Assembly (NCBI RefSeq): GCF_013466605.1
Contig: NZ_CP059162.1
Span: 1,240,001-1,304,000, forward strand
Reading direction: 5' to 3'
From: Pseudomonas chlororaphis subsp. aurantiaca
GTDB taxonomy: Bacteria > Pseudomonadota > Gammaproteobacteria > Pseudomonadales > Pseudomonadaceae
DNA length: 64,000 bases
Part shown: piece by piece, positions 6,985 to 15,650 of the stretch
How the letters are laid out: each line of letters opens with the position of its first letter
How positions within the stretch are numbered: position 1 is the first letter of the stretch
The notes under the pieces: generated by a model
What the model was told of the DNA's origin: nothing
The model's input: the letters and a program-made list of their open reading frames with translations, nothing else
Database searches by the model: none
Program-made: the position numbers and the translations under genes

Positions 6985-9317
6985 CCCCCGATCAAATGCG
7001 CGACGCCTCGCTGCTCGAACTCTTCAGCCTGGAAGCCGAAGCCCAGACCCAGGTGCTCAGTGCCGGCCTGCTGGCGCTGGAACGCAATCCGATCCAGGCC
7101 GACCAGCTGGAAGCCTGCATGCGCGCCGCCCACTCGCTCAAGGGCGCGGCGCGGATCGTCGGGGTCGACGCCGGGGTCAGCGTGGCCCATGTGATGGAAG
7201 ATTGCCTGGTCGGCGCCCAGGAAGGGCGGCTGTATCTGCATCCCGAGCATATCGATGCGCTGCTGCAGGGCACCGACTTCCTGATGCGCATTGCCACGCC
7301 GGGCAGCCAGGTCGGTGATCAGGACATTGCCGCCTACGTGGCGCTCATGGAGCAGTTGATCGGCTCGTCGGGCGCGCCGGCTGCGGGCGTTGTCCTGCCC
7401 AGGGTCGAGCCAGGCTTGTCGCCCATGGCCGAGCTGCAACTGGAGGCTCTGCGGATCGAACCCGAACCGCAGGTCCCGCCGTTCGAGATGCCGCAGGAGG
7501 TATTGCAGGAAACCCTGCAAGAGACAGCCGCGGCGCTTGTGCAAAAGGGCAAGAGGCTCGCCGAGGGTGGCGAGCGGGTGTTGCGGGTCACGGCCGAACG
7601 CTTGAACAGCCTGCTCGATCTGTCGAGCAAGTCGCTGGTGGAAACCCAGCGCCTGAAGCCGTACCTGGCGGCCCTGCAGCGCCTCAAGCGCATGCAGGGC
7701 AACGGGCTGCACGCCCTGGAAAACCTCAATGGGCATCTCAAGGAGCAGGCGTTGGGCCTGGAGGCCCTCGAAGCCCTGGAGGATGCGCGGCGCCTGCTGG
7801 CGGAATCCCAGCAACTGCTGATCGAGAAAACCGCCGAGCTGGATGAGTTCGGCTGGCAGGCCAGCCAGCGTGCCCAGGTGCTCTACGATACCGCGCTGGC
7901 CTGCCGCATGCGGCCGTTCGCCGATGTGCTGGTGGGCCAGGTACGGATGGTTCGCGACCTGGGGCGCAGCCTGGGCAAGCAGGTCCGCCTGGAAGTCGAG
8001 GGCGAGAAGACCCAGGTCGATCGCGATGTGCTGGAAAAGCTCGAAGCGCCGCTGACTCACCTGTTGCGCAACGCTGTCGATCATGGCATCGAAACGCCCG
8101 AGCAGCGGCTGCTGGCGGGCAAGCCGGCCGAGGGCCTGATTCGCCTGCGCGCTTCCCACCAGGCCGGATTGCTGGTGCTGGAACTCAGCGACGACGGCAA
8201 TGGCGTCGACCTGGAACGGGTGCGCCAGAGCATCGTCGAGCGCCAGCTGTCCCCGGCCGAGACCGCTGCCCAACTGAGCGAGGAAGAACTGCTGACTTTC
8301 CTGTTCCTGCCGGGCTTCAGCCTGCGGGACAAGGTCACCGAGGTCTCCGGGCGCGGTGTCGGCCTGGACGCGGTGCAGCACATGGTGCGCCAGCTGCGCG
8401 GCGCGGTGCAGATGGAGCAGGTGGCGGGGCAGGGCAGTCGTTTCCACCTCGAAGTGCCGCTGACCCTGTCGGTGGTGCGCAGCCTGGTGGTGGAGGTCGG
8501 CGAAGAGGCCTACGCCTTCCCGCTGGCGCATATCGAACGCATGTGCGACCTGGAGCCCGACGACATTGTCCAGCTGGAAGGGCGCCAGCATTTCTGGCAC
8601 GAAGGCCGCCATGTCGGCCTGGTCGCGGCCAGCCAGCTGTTGCAGCGCCCGGCGGGGCAGAGCAATGACTCCACGCTCAAGGTGGTGGTGATTCGCGAGC
8701 GCGACGCGGTCTACGGCGTGGCGGTCGAGCGTTTTATCGGCGAACGGACCCTGGTGGTGCTGCCGCTGGACGACCGCCTGGGCAAGGTCCAGGACATTTC
8801 CGCCGGGGCCTTGCTCGACGATGGTTCCGTGGTGCTGATCGTCGATGTCGAGGACATGCTGCGTTCGGTGGACAAGCTGCTCAATACCGGCCGCCTGGAG
8901 CGCATCGCCCGTCACAATCGCCATCAGGCCGAGACGGCGCGCAAGCGCATCCTGGTGGTCGACGACTCGCTCACCGTGCGAGAGCTGCAACGCAAGCTTT
9001 TGCTCAATCGTGGTTATGACGTAGCGGTCGCCGTCGACGGCATGGATGGCTGGAACGCCCTGCGTTCGGAAGACTTCGACCTGCTGATCACCGACATCGA
9101 TATGCCCCGAATGGATGGGATTGAATTGGTCACACTCCTGCGCCGTGACAATCGCCTGCAGTCGTTGCCGGTGATGGTGGTTTCCTACAAGGATCGCGAA
9201 GAGGACCGGCGTCGTGGACTGGATGCCGGAGCTGACTATTATCTAGCCAAAGCCAGTTTCCATGATGACGCCCTGCTGGATGCGGTGGTGGAGCTGATTG
9301 GAGGAGCGAGGGCATGA
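6981..9317 (+). CDS. wspE: Hybrid CheA-type histidine kinase / response regulator WspE
   Basis: 778 aa cytoplasmic kinase. An N-terminal Hpt domain carries the phosphorylated histidine H51 in AAHSLKGAARIVG. A linker and dimerisation part follow, then a HATPase domain with the N box LLRNAVDHGIETPEQR and G boxes LSDDGNGVDL and VSGRGVGLDAV. A CheW-like regulatory domain starts near LTLSVVRSLVVEVG. A C-terminal receiver begins at KRILVVDDSLTVRELQ with the phospho-acceptor D705 in ITDIDMPRMDG. WspE passes phosphate to WspR (output) and WspF (feedback). It overlaps wspD and wspF by four bases each. Confidence 0.96.
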   Translation: MTPDQMRDASLLELFSLEAEAQTQVLSAGLLALERNPIQADQLEACMRAAHSLKGAARIVGVDAGVSVAHVMEDCLVGAQEGRLYLHPEHIDALLQGTDFLMRIATPGSQVGDQDIAAYVALMEQLIGSSGAPAAGVVLPRVEPGLSPMAELQLEALRIEPEPQVPPFEMPQEVLQETLQETAAALVQKGKRLAEGGERVLRVTAERLNSLLDLSSKSLVETQRLKPYLAALQRLKRMQGNGLHALENLNGHLKEQALGLEALEALEDARRLLAESQQLLIEKTAELDEFGWQASQRAQVLYDTALACRMRPFADVLVGQVRMVRDLGRSLGKQVRLEVEGEKTQVDRDVLEKLEAPLTHLLRNAVDHGIETPEQRLLAGKPAEGLIRLRASHQAGLLVLELSDDGNGVDLERVRQSIVERQLSPAETAAQLSEEELLTFLFLPGFSLRDKVTEVSGRGVGLDAVQHMVRQLRGAVQMEQVAGQGSRFHLEVPLTLSVVRSLVVEVGEEAYAFPLAHIERMCDLEPDDIVQLEGRQHFWHEGRHVGLVAASQLLQRPAGQSNDSTLKVVVIRERDAVYGVAVERFIGERTLVVLPLDDRLGKVQDISAGALLDDGSVVLIVDVEDMLRSVDKLLNTGRLERIARHNRHQAETARKRILVVDDSLTVRELQRKLLLNRGYDVAVAVDGMDGWNALRSEDFDLLITDIDMPRMDGIELVTLLRRDNRLQSLPVMVVSYKDREEDRRRGLDAGADYYLAKASFHDDALLDAVVELIGGARA

Positions 9318-10327
9318 AAATCGCGATCGTCAATGACATGCCCATGGCCGTGGAGGCCCTGCGCCGGGCCCTGGCCTTCGAACCCGCGCATGAAGTGGTG
9401 TGGGTCGCGACCAATGGCGCCGAGGCGGTCGAGTACTGCGCGCAGCTGACGCCCGACCTGGTCCTGATGGACCTGATCATGCCGGTGATGGACGGCGTGG
9501 AGGCGACCCGCCGGATCATGGCCGAAACCCCTTGCGCCATCGTGATCGTCACGGTGGATCGCCAGCAGAACGTGCATCGGGTGTTCGAGGCCATGGGACA
9601 TGGCGCGCTGGACGTGGTCGATACCCCGGCCCTGGGGGCCGGCAATGCGCAGGAAGCGGCGGCGCCTTTACTGCGCAAGATCCTCAATATCGGCTGGCTG
9701 ATCGGCCAGCAGCGCGGCAACCACGTGCGTTCGGCACCGGTGCCGATGCGCACCATGGCGCAACGCAAGGGCCTGGTGGCAATCGGCTCGTCCGCCGGTG
9801 GCCCGGCCGCGCTGGAGGTGCTGCTCAAGGGGTTGCCCGCCCATTTCCCGGCCGCCATCGTGCTGGTTCAGCATGTCGACCAGGTGTTCGCCGCGGGCAT
9901 GGCCGAATGGCTCAGCAGCGCCTCCGGGCTGAAGGTGCGCCTGGCTCGCGAAGGCGAGCCACCGCAGAGCGGCACGGTGCTGCTGGCCGGGACCAACCAC
10001 CATATCCGGCTGTTGAAGAACGGCACCCTGGCCTACACCGCCGAGCCGGTAAACGAAATCTATCGGCCATCGATCGATGTGTTTTTTGAAAGTGTCGCCA
10101 GTTACTGGAATGGTGACGCGGTCGGCGTATTGCTGACCGGCATGGGGCGCGACGGCGCCCAGGGCCTGAAACTGATGCGCGACCAGGGTTACCTGACCAT
10201 CGCCCAGGACCAGAATAGTAGCGCGGTGTATGGCATGCCCAAGGCGGCAGTTGCCATCGACGCTGCCACAGAGATTCGCCCACTGGACAAGATCGCTCCA
10301 CGATTGCTGGAGATATTTGCCAAATGA
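9314..10327 (+). CDS. wspF: CheB-type methylesterase WspF
   Basis: 337 aa. The N-terminal receiver has acidic residues near N7/D8 and the phospho-acceptor D53 (VLMDLIMPVMDG). The C-terminal methylesterase carries the catalytic triad S160 (GSSAGGPAAL), H187 (LVQHVD) and D280 (TGMGRDGAQG). It demethylates WspA and damps the pathway; wspF loss causes wrinkly colonies and high c-di-GMP in P. aeruginosa and P. fluorescens. All catalytic residues are present and the frame is intact, so this strain is not a wspF mutant by sequence. Confidence 0.95.
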   Translation: MKIAIVNDMPMAVEALRRALAFEPAHEVVWVATNGAEAVEYCAQLTPDLVLMDLIMPVMDGVEATRRIMAETPCAIVIVTVDRQQNVHRVFEAMGHGALDVVDTPALGAGNAQEAAAPLLRKILNIGWLIGQQRGNHVRSAPVPMRTMAQRKGLVAIGSSAGGPAALEVLLKGLPAHFPAAIVLVQHVDQVFAAGMAEWLSSASGLKVRLAREGEPPQSGTVLLAGTNHHIRLLKNGTLAYTAEPVNEIYRPSIDVFFESVASYWNGDAVGVLLTGMGRDGAQGLKLMRDQGYLTIAQDQNSSAVYGMPKAAVAIDAATEIRPLDKIAPRLLEIFAK

Positions 10328-10375
10328 CCGACAAACGCAGCTGTCCTGGCCAGGTAGCAACTCAGGTGACAACCC

Positions 10376-11377
10376 ATGAATGATTTACAGCTCGACGATT
10401 TTAAAACCGATGAAAATGCTGCGATGGTGCTGCTGGTCGACGACCAGGCAATGATCGGTGAGGCTGTGCGGCGTGGGTTGGCGAATGAAGAAAACATCGA
10501 CTTCCACTTTTGTGCCGACCCGCACCAGGCCATTGCCCAGGCGATCCGCATCAAGCCGACGGTGATCCTGCAGGACCTGGTGATGCCGGGCCTGGACGGG
10601 TTGACGCTGGTGCGCGAGTACCGCAACCACCCGGCGACCCAGAACATTCCGATCATCGTGCTTTCGACCAAGGAAGACCCGCTGATCAAGAGTGCGGCCT
10701 TCGCGGCCGGGGCCAACGATTACCTGGTCAAGCTGCCGGACAACATCGAGCTGGTGGCGCGCATCCGTTACCACTCGCGCTCCTACATGACCCTGTTGCA
10801 GCGGGACGCGGCCTATCGCGCGCTGCGGGTCAGCCAGCAGCAGTTGCTCGATACCAACCTGGTGCTGCAGCGCCTGATGAACTCCGATGGCCTGACCGGG
10901 TTGTCCAACCGCCGGCATTTCGACGAGTACCTGGAGCTGGAATGGCGCCGGGCAATGCGCGACCAGACCCAGTTGTCGCTGCTGATGATCGATGTCGACT
11001 ACTTCAAGTCCTACAACGACAACTTCGGCCACCTGGAGGGCGATGAAGCCCTGCGCAAGGTGGCGACGGCGATCCGCGAGGCCAGCAGCCGACCGTCGGA
11101 TTTACCGGCGCGTTATGGCGGGGAGGAGTTTGCCCTGGTGCTGCCGAACACCTCGCCCGGCGGGGCGCGACTGGTGGCCGAGAAACTGCGCCAGACCGTG
11201 GCCGCGCTGAAGATTCCGCATATCGCGCCAACCGAAGGGGCCAGCCTGACCATCAGCATCGGTCTGTCGACCATGACGCCGCAGCCGAGCACCAGTTGCC
11301 GGCAATTGATCTCGGCCGCCGACAAAGGCCTGTATCTGGCCAAGCACAATGGTCGCAATCAGGTAGGGATCGAGTGA
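10376..11377 (+). CDS. wspR: Diguanylate cyclase response regulator WspR
   Basis: 333 aa. The receiver domain has D22/D23, phospho-acceptor D67 ([11 protein letters not shown]) and K119. A coiled stalk (about 135-170) leads to a GGDEF domain with the active motif GGEEF at 248-252 and an intact inhibitory I-site RPSD at 239-242. WspR makes c-di-GMP when phosphorylated by WspE, promoting attachment and exopolysaccharide. It is separated from wspF by 48 nt, unlike the overlapping upstream genes, so its translation is independently initiated. Confidence 0.97.
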   Translation: MNDLQLDDFKTDENAAMVLLVDDQAMIGEAVRRGLANEENIDFHFCADPHQAIAQAIRIKPTVILQDLVMPGLDGLTLVREYRNHPATQNIPIIVLSTKEDPLIKSAAFAAGANDYLVKLPDNIELVARIRYHSRSYMTLLQRDAAYRALRVSQQQLLDTNLVLQRLMNSDGLTGLSNRRHFDEYLELEWRRAMRDQTQLSLLMIDVDYFKSYNDNFGHLEGDEALRKVATAIREASSRPSDLPARYGGEEFALVLPNTSPGGARLVAEKLRQTVAALKIPHIAPTEGASLTISIGLSTMTPQPSTSCRQLISAADKGLYLAKHNGRNQVGIE

Positions 11378-11440
11378 AAAAAACCGCCACCGCGGGGGCC
11401 TAAAGCCGCCAGGCGGGCTGCCGCGCCAGCTTGATTACGT

Positions 11441-11446
11441 TATACT
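11441..11446 (+). promoter_or_regulatory. Candidate -10 box of prfB
   Basis: TATACT sits 39 nt upstream of the prfB ATG, in the wspR-prfB gap. No convincing -35 hexamer is visible, so the assignment is tentative. Confidence 0.35.
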
Positions 11447-11485
11447 CGCCGGCTTTCAAAAGTTCGCCAACGAGTGCTGCCTGCC

Positions 11486-12581
11486 ATGGAAATCAACCCG
11501 ATCCTTAACACTATCAAGGACCTGTCCGAGCGCTCCGAAACTATTCGGGGGTATCTTTGACTACGATCAAAAGCATGAGCGTCTGACCGAGGTCAATCGC
11601 GAGCTTGAAGATCCGAACGTCTGGAACAAGCCTGAATACGCCCAGGAACTGGGCCGCGAGCGCGCTGCGCTGGCGCAGATCGTCGAGACCCTGGACGAAT
11701 TGTCCGGTGGCCTGGCCGATTGCCGCGATCTGCTGGACATGGCCGTCGAAGAGAACGACGAAGGCGCTGTGGGCGATGTGGTCGCCGAACTGACCCGTCT
11801 CGACGAGGCCCTGGCCAAGCTGGAATTCCGTCGCATGTTCAGCGGCGAGATGGACATGAACAACGCCTACCTGGACATCCAGGCCGGTTCCGGCGGCACC
11901 GAAGCCCAGGACTGGGCCAACATCCTGCTGCGCATGTACCTGCGCTGGGCCGCCAAGCGCGGCTTCGACGCCACCATCATGGAACTGTCCGAAGGCGAAG
12001 TCGCCGGCATCAAGGGCGCCACCGTGCACATCAAGGGCGAGTACGCCTTTGGCTGGCTGCGCACCGAGATCGGCGTGCACCGCCTGGTGCGCAAAAGCCC
12101 GTTCGACTCCGGCGCGCGCCGTCACACCTCGTTCTCGGCCGTGTTCGTGTCGCCCGAGATCGACGACAAGGTGGAAATCGAGATCAACCCGGCGGACCTG
12201 CGGATCGACACCTACCGTTCCTCCGGTGCCGGTGGTCAGCACGTAAACACCACCGACTCGGCCGTACGTATCACCCACGTACCGACCAACACCGTGGTCA
12301 GCTGCCAGAACGAACGTTCCCAGCACGCCAACAAGGACACCGCCATGAAGATGCTGCGGGCCAAGTTGTACGAGCAGGAAATGCAGAAGCGCAACGCCGC
12401 TTCCCAGGCGCTGGAAGACAGCAAGTCCGACATCGGCTGGGGCCACCAGATCCGCTCCTACGTGCTCGATGCCTCGCGGATCAAGGATCTGCGTACCAAC
12501 ATCGAACGCAGTGACTGCGACAAGGTGCTCGACGGCGACATCGACGAATACCTGGTGGCCAGCCTGAAGTCGGGGCTGTAA
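11486..12581 (+). CDS. prfB: Peptide chain release factor 2, with programmed +1 frameshift
   Basis: RF2 recognises UAA and UGA stop codons. The ATG at 11486 opens a 24-codon frame ending CTT TGA at 11555-11560. A +1 shift at CTT (CTT-T-GAC) continues into the long frame to 12581, giving about 364 aa. The shift signal is the classic one: in-frame UGA followed by C, slippery CTT, and a Shine-Dalgarno-like CGGGGG three bases before the CTT. The body contains the peptidyl-hydrolysis motif [17 protein letters not shown]. When RF2 is scarce, slow UGA decoding favours the shift, so RF2 autoregulates. The interrupted frame is not a pseudogene. Confidence 0.97.
11551..11562 (+). promoter_or_regulatory. 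prfB programmed frameshift site
   Basis: Slippery CTT followed by UGA and C, preceded by the G-run CGGGGG at 11546-11551, which can pair with 16S rRNA. This is the RF2 autoregulatory recoding element. Confidence 0.95.
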
Positions 12582-12616
12582 GCCGCGACACCCATGCCGC
12601 GGGCATGGCGCGCTCT

Positions 12617-12641
12617 TGTAGGAGCGAGGCCGGCCCGCGAT
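12617..12641 (+). repeat. REP element, single copy (A)
   Basis: Begins TGTAGGAGCGAGGC and ends CCCGCGAT, the fluorescent-pseudomonad REP core. It lies in the 110-nt prfB-lysS gap with no inverted partner nearby. Confidence 0.75.
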
Positions 12642-12691
12642 CCCTTGCCACAGGCAAGGGGCAACGAACCTGTGATGGAAATTTTAAAGAC

Positions 12692-14191
12692 ATGAGCGAC
12701 CTACAACTCGACCAGGCCCTGCAACAGGAAGAAAACACCCTGATCGCCCTGCGCAAGGAAAAGCTTGCTGCCGAGCGCGCCAAGGGTCAGGCCTTCCCCA
12801 ACGACTTCCGCCGCGACAACTACTGCAACGACCTGCAGAAACAGTACGCGGACAAGACCAAGGAAGAGCTGGCCGAGGCGGCGATTCCGGTCAAGGTTGC
12901 CGGTCGCATCATGCTCAACCGTGGCTCGTTCATGGTGATCCAGGACATGACCGGGCGTATCCAGGTCTACGTCAACCGCAAGACCCTGCCGGAAGAAACC
13001 CTGAACGCGGTCAAGACCTGGGACCTGGGCGACATCATTGCCGCCGAAGGCACCCTGGCTCGTTCCGGCAAGGGCGACCTGTACGTCGAGATGACCCACG
13101 TGCGCCTGCTGACCAAGTCGCTGCGCCCGCTGCCGGACAAACATCACGGCCTGACCGACACCGAGCAGCGCTATCGCCAGCGCTACGTCGACCTGATCGT
13201 CAACGAAGACGTCCGCGAAACCTTCCGCGTGCGTTCCCAGGTCATCGCCCACATCCGCAGCTTCCTGATGAAACGTGACTTCCTGGAAGTGGAAACGCCG
13301 ATGCTGCAGACCATTCCTGGCGGCGCGGCGGCCAAGCCGTTCGAGACCCACCACAACGCCCTGGACATGGAAATGTTCCTGCGTATCGCCCCGGAGCTGT
13401 ACCTCAAGCGTCTGGTGGTCGGTGGCTTCGAGAAAGTCTTCGAGATCAACCGCAACTTCCGTAACGAAGGCGTTTCGACCCGGCACAACCCTGAATTCAC
13501 CATGTTGGAGTTCTACCAGGCCTACGCCGACTACGAAGACAACATGGACCTGACCGAAGAACTGTTCCGCGAGCTGGCGCAACTGGTCCTGGGCAGCACC
13601 GACGTGCCGTACGGCGACAAGGTGTTCCACTTCGGCGAGCCGTTCGCCCGCCTGTCGGTGTTCGACTCGATCCTCAAGTACAACCCCGAGCTGACCGCCG
13701 ATGACCTGAACGACATCGACAAGGCCCGTGCCATCGCCAAGAAGGCCGGTGCCAAGGTGCTCGGCTTCGAAGGCCTGGGCAAGCTGCAGGTGATGATTTT
13801 CGAAGAGCTGGTCGAGCACAAGCTGGAGCAGCCGCACTTCATTACCCAGTACCCGTTCGAAGTCTCGCCGCTGGCCCGTCGCAACGATGAGAACCCGAAC
13901 GTGACCGATCGTTTCGAGCTGTTCATCGGTGGCCGCGAAATCGCCAACGCCTACTCCGAGTTGAATGACGCGGAGGACCAGGCCGAGCGTTTCATGGCGC
14001 AGGTGGCCGACAAGGACGCCGGTGACGACGAAGCCATGCACTACGATGCCGACTTCGTGCGCGCCCTGGAGTACGGCATGCCGCCGACCGCCGGTGAAGG
14101 TATCGGCATCGACCGCCTGGTGATGCTGCTGACCAACTCCCCGTCGATCCGCGATGTGATCCTGTTCCCGCACATGCGGCCGCAAGCGTAA
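12692..14191 (+). CDS. lysS: Lysyl-tRNA synthetase, class II
   Basis: 499 aa cytoplasmic enzyme charging tRNA-Lys. The N-terminal OB-fold anticodon-binding domain spans about 55-165 ([26 protein letters not shown]). The class II catalytic core follows with motif 2 [20 protein letters not shown] and motif 3 [20 protein letters not shown] near the C-terminus. I start at the ATG at 12692 ([10 protein letters not shown]); a longer in-frame reading would run back through the REP element and is unlikely. Linkage prfB-lysS is common in gammaproteobacteria. A clear terminator follows. Confidence 0.97.
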   Translation: MSDLQLDQALQQEENTLIALRKEKLAAERAKGQAFPNDFRRDNYCNDLQKQYADKTKEELAEAAIPVKVAGRIMLNRGSFMVIQDMTGRIQVYVNRKTLPEETLNAVKTWDLGDIIAAEGTLARSGKGDLYVEMTHVRLLTKSLRPLPDKHHGLTDTEQRYRQRYVDLIVNEDVRETFRVRSQVIAHIRSFLMKRDFLEVETPMLQTIPGGAAAKPFETHHNALDMEMFLRIAPELYLKRLVVGGFEKVFEINRNFRNEGVSTRHNPEFTMLEFYQAYADYEDNMDLTEELFRELAQLVLGSTDVPYGDKVFHFGEPFARLSVFDSILKYNPELTADDLNDIDKARAIAKKAGAKVLGFEGLGKLQVMIFEELVEHKLEQPHFITQYPFEVSPLARRNDENPNVTDRFELFIGGREIANAYSELNDAEDQAERFMAQVADKDAGDDEAMHYDADFVRALEYGMPPTAGEGIGIDRLVMLLTNSPSIRDVILFPHMRPQA

Positions 14192-14202
14192 ATATGTTGA
14201 AT

Positions 14203-14232
14203 AAAAAGCCGCCGCTAACAGGCGGCTTTTTA
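14203..14232 (+). terminator. Rho-independent terminator of lysS
   Basis: Stem AAAAAGCCGCC / GGCGGCTTTTT with a 7-nt loop and a U-rich tail, 12 nt after the lysS stop. Confidence 0.92.
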
Positions 14233-14292
14233 TTGTCTGTGTGGCACTGACGTACTGCTTTTTTCATTTTTTATGTGAGAGGAATACCTGTC

Positions 14293-15009
14293 GTGAACCG
14301 TGCAATTGCTCAAGAAGGTGCAGCTGGCATCGCCACTGCGGTCGCTGAAAGTGTTCAGTACCAGGGCCGCAAGGCCAGCCGACAGGGCAGTGAGCAACGT
14401 CGCCAGGATATTCTCGACGCGGCCATGCGCATCGTCGTGCGCGATGGCGTGCGCGCCGTGCGCCATCGCGCGGTCGCCGCCGAAGCCGGTGTGCCGCTGT
14501 CGGCCACCACCTACTACTTCAAGGATATCGATGACCTGCTCACCGATACCTTCGCCCAGTACGTCGAGCGCAGCGCCGCCTTCATGGCCAAGCTCTGGGC
14601 CAACAATGAAGGCTTGCTGCGGGAGATGGTCGCCTATGGCGATGGCAGCCCGGAGTCCCGCGCGCAACTGGCCGATGACATTGCCCGCCTGACCGCCGAC
14701 TACGTGCAGCGGCAACTGCACAACCGCCGCGAGCATCTGATGGCCGAGCAGGCGTTTCGCCAGGAGGCGCTGCTCAACCCGCGCCTGGCGGTGCTGGTGC
14801 GTTCCCACCAGCAGATCCTGCTGCACGGCACCTGCCAGTTTTTCCAGGTATTGGGTTCCCGCGAGCCGCAACAGGATGCCAAGGTGTTGACGTCTATAAT
14901 CGGACGGATGGAATATCAGGGCCTGCTCAACGGGGCAGAGCCTTTGGCCGACGAGGATATGCTGGGCATTCTTACCCGGTACATGCACCTGGTTCTGGCC
15001 TCGGTGTGA
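14293..15009 (+). CDS. TetR/AcrR-family transcriptional regulator
   Basis: About 238 aa. The TetR helix-turn-helix is at about residues 35-80 (RRQDILDAAMRIVVRDGVRA, then AAEAGVPLSATTYYFKDIDD). The C-terminal ligand domain is divergent. The GTG at 14293 follows AGAGGA at 9 nt; another in-frame GTG at 14275 has no ribosome site. It sits between the lysS terminator and a lipoprotein gene on the same strand, and may regulate the downstream envelope genes (15073-18319), though nothing in the sequence proves this. Confidence 0.88.
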   Translation: MNRAIAQEGAAGIATAVAESVQYQGRKASRQGSEQRRQDILDAAMRIVVRDGVRAVRHRAVAAEAGVPLSATTYYFKDIDDLLTDTFAQYVERSAAFMAKLWANNEGLLREMVAYGDGSPESRAQLADDIARLTADYVQRQLHNRREHLMAEQAFRQEALLNPRLAVLVRSHQQILLHGTCQFFQVLGSREPQQDAKVLTSIIGRMEYQGLLNGAEPLADEDMLGILTRYMHLVLASV

Positions 15010-15023
15010 TCCGCCCGCCCGAA

Positions 15024-15046
15024 CGCAGGCTTCGCTAGCGGCTACG
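15024..15046 (-). repeat. Degenerate REP-like sequence
   Basis: On the minus strand it starts CGTAGCCGCTAGCGAAGCCT, resembling one arm of the second REP type seen at 44211-44314. Single and diverged. Confidence 0.4.
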
Positions 15047-15072
15047 GGTCGACTGCTGATAGGGAGTGTTGA

Positions 15073-15618
15073 ATGAAAGCCTGGCGCGTTGTGATCGCCT
15101 TGTCGTTCCTGCTGCTCAGCGGCTGCCTGGTGTCCTTCAAGGAACCCTTGCCGGCCGACCAGGCAGCGCCCGCGGCATTGCTGGGCAAATGGACCAGCAA
15201 GAATGCCTGGGGCGAACCGCTCACCCTGCAGCTGAGCCGCATCGGCAACAACCGCTACAAGGCTGTCACTTCCGTCAAGGCCAAGCCGCAACAGCACGAC
15301 ACCTACGAGTTCACCGTTTCCCGCCATGGCAGCCGCTGGTACCTCTCGGCGGCGGTGCCCCAGGCGCTGGGCGGGCACTTCACCATCGCCGGTTTCGAGT
15401 TGACCGACGACCACGAACTGGTGCTCTACCAGCTCGATCTCGAGCAGATCAATCAGGCCCGCGGGCAGAACGCCCTGCAGGGCGAGCCGTTCGACACCAA
15501 GGACGGCGAGGGCGTGCTGATCGACAGCGCGCTGCCACAGGTTTTCGCCTATCTGGACGACCCCGCCAACTCCGACGTGTTCGTCGAGGCGGCGCGTTTC
15601 CAGCGGGCAGGCAAGTAA
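15073..15618 (+). CDS. Putative lipoprotein of unknown function
   Basis: 181 aa. The N-terminus is a lipoprotein signal (VVIALSFLLLSGC, lipidation at C18), with no Asp at +2, so outer-membrane localisation is likely. The mature part looks beta-rich (WTSKNAWGEPLTLQLSRIG, then YEFTVSRHGSRWYLSAAVPQ), suggesting a small lipocalin-like or barrel fold, but I recognise no family. It is 32 nt upstream of the QEGLA gene, so the two are probably cotranscribed. Confidence 0.78.
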   Translation: MKAWRVVIALSFLLLSGCLVSFKEPLPADQAAPAALLGKWTSKNAWGEPLTLQLSRIGNNRYKAVTSVKAKPQQHDTYEFTVSRHGSRWYLSAAVPQALGGHFTIAGFELTDDHELVLYQLDLEQINQARGQNALQGEPFDTKDGEGVLIDSALPQVFAYLDDPANSDVFVEAARFQRAGK

Positions 15619-15650
15619 ACGCAGTACAGACGTTTTAACAGGAGTTTGGG

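Noticed and set aside
6468..8990. 840-codon minus-strand ORF opposite wspD-wspE
   Set aside because: A shadow of the wspE frame; no ribosome site or domain, while wspE carries all kinase motifs.
11486..11560. prfB as a pseudogene broken by an in-frame TGA
   Set aside because: The slippery CTT-TGA-C and the upstream G-run are the standard RF2 autoregulatory frameshift.
12605..12691. N-terminal extension of lysS
   Set aside because: It would be encoded by a REP element and low-complexity gap sequence; the ATG at 12692 gives the normal length.
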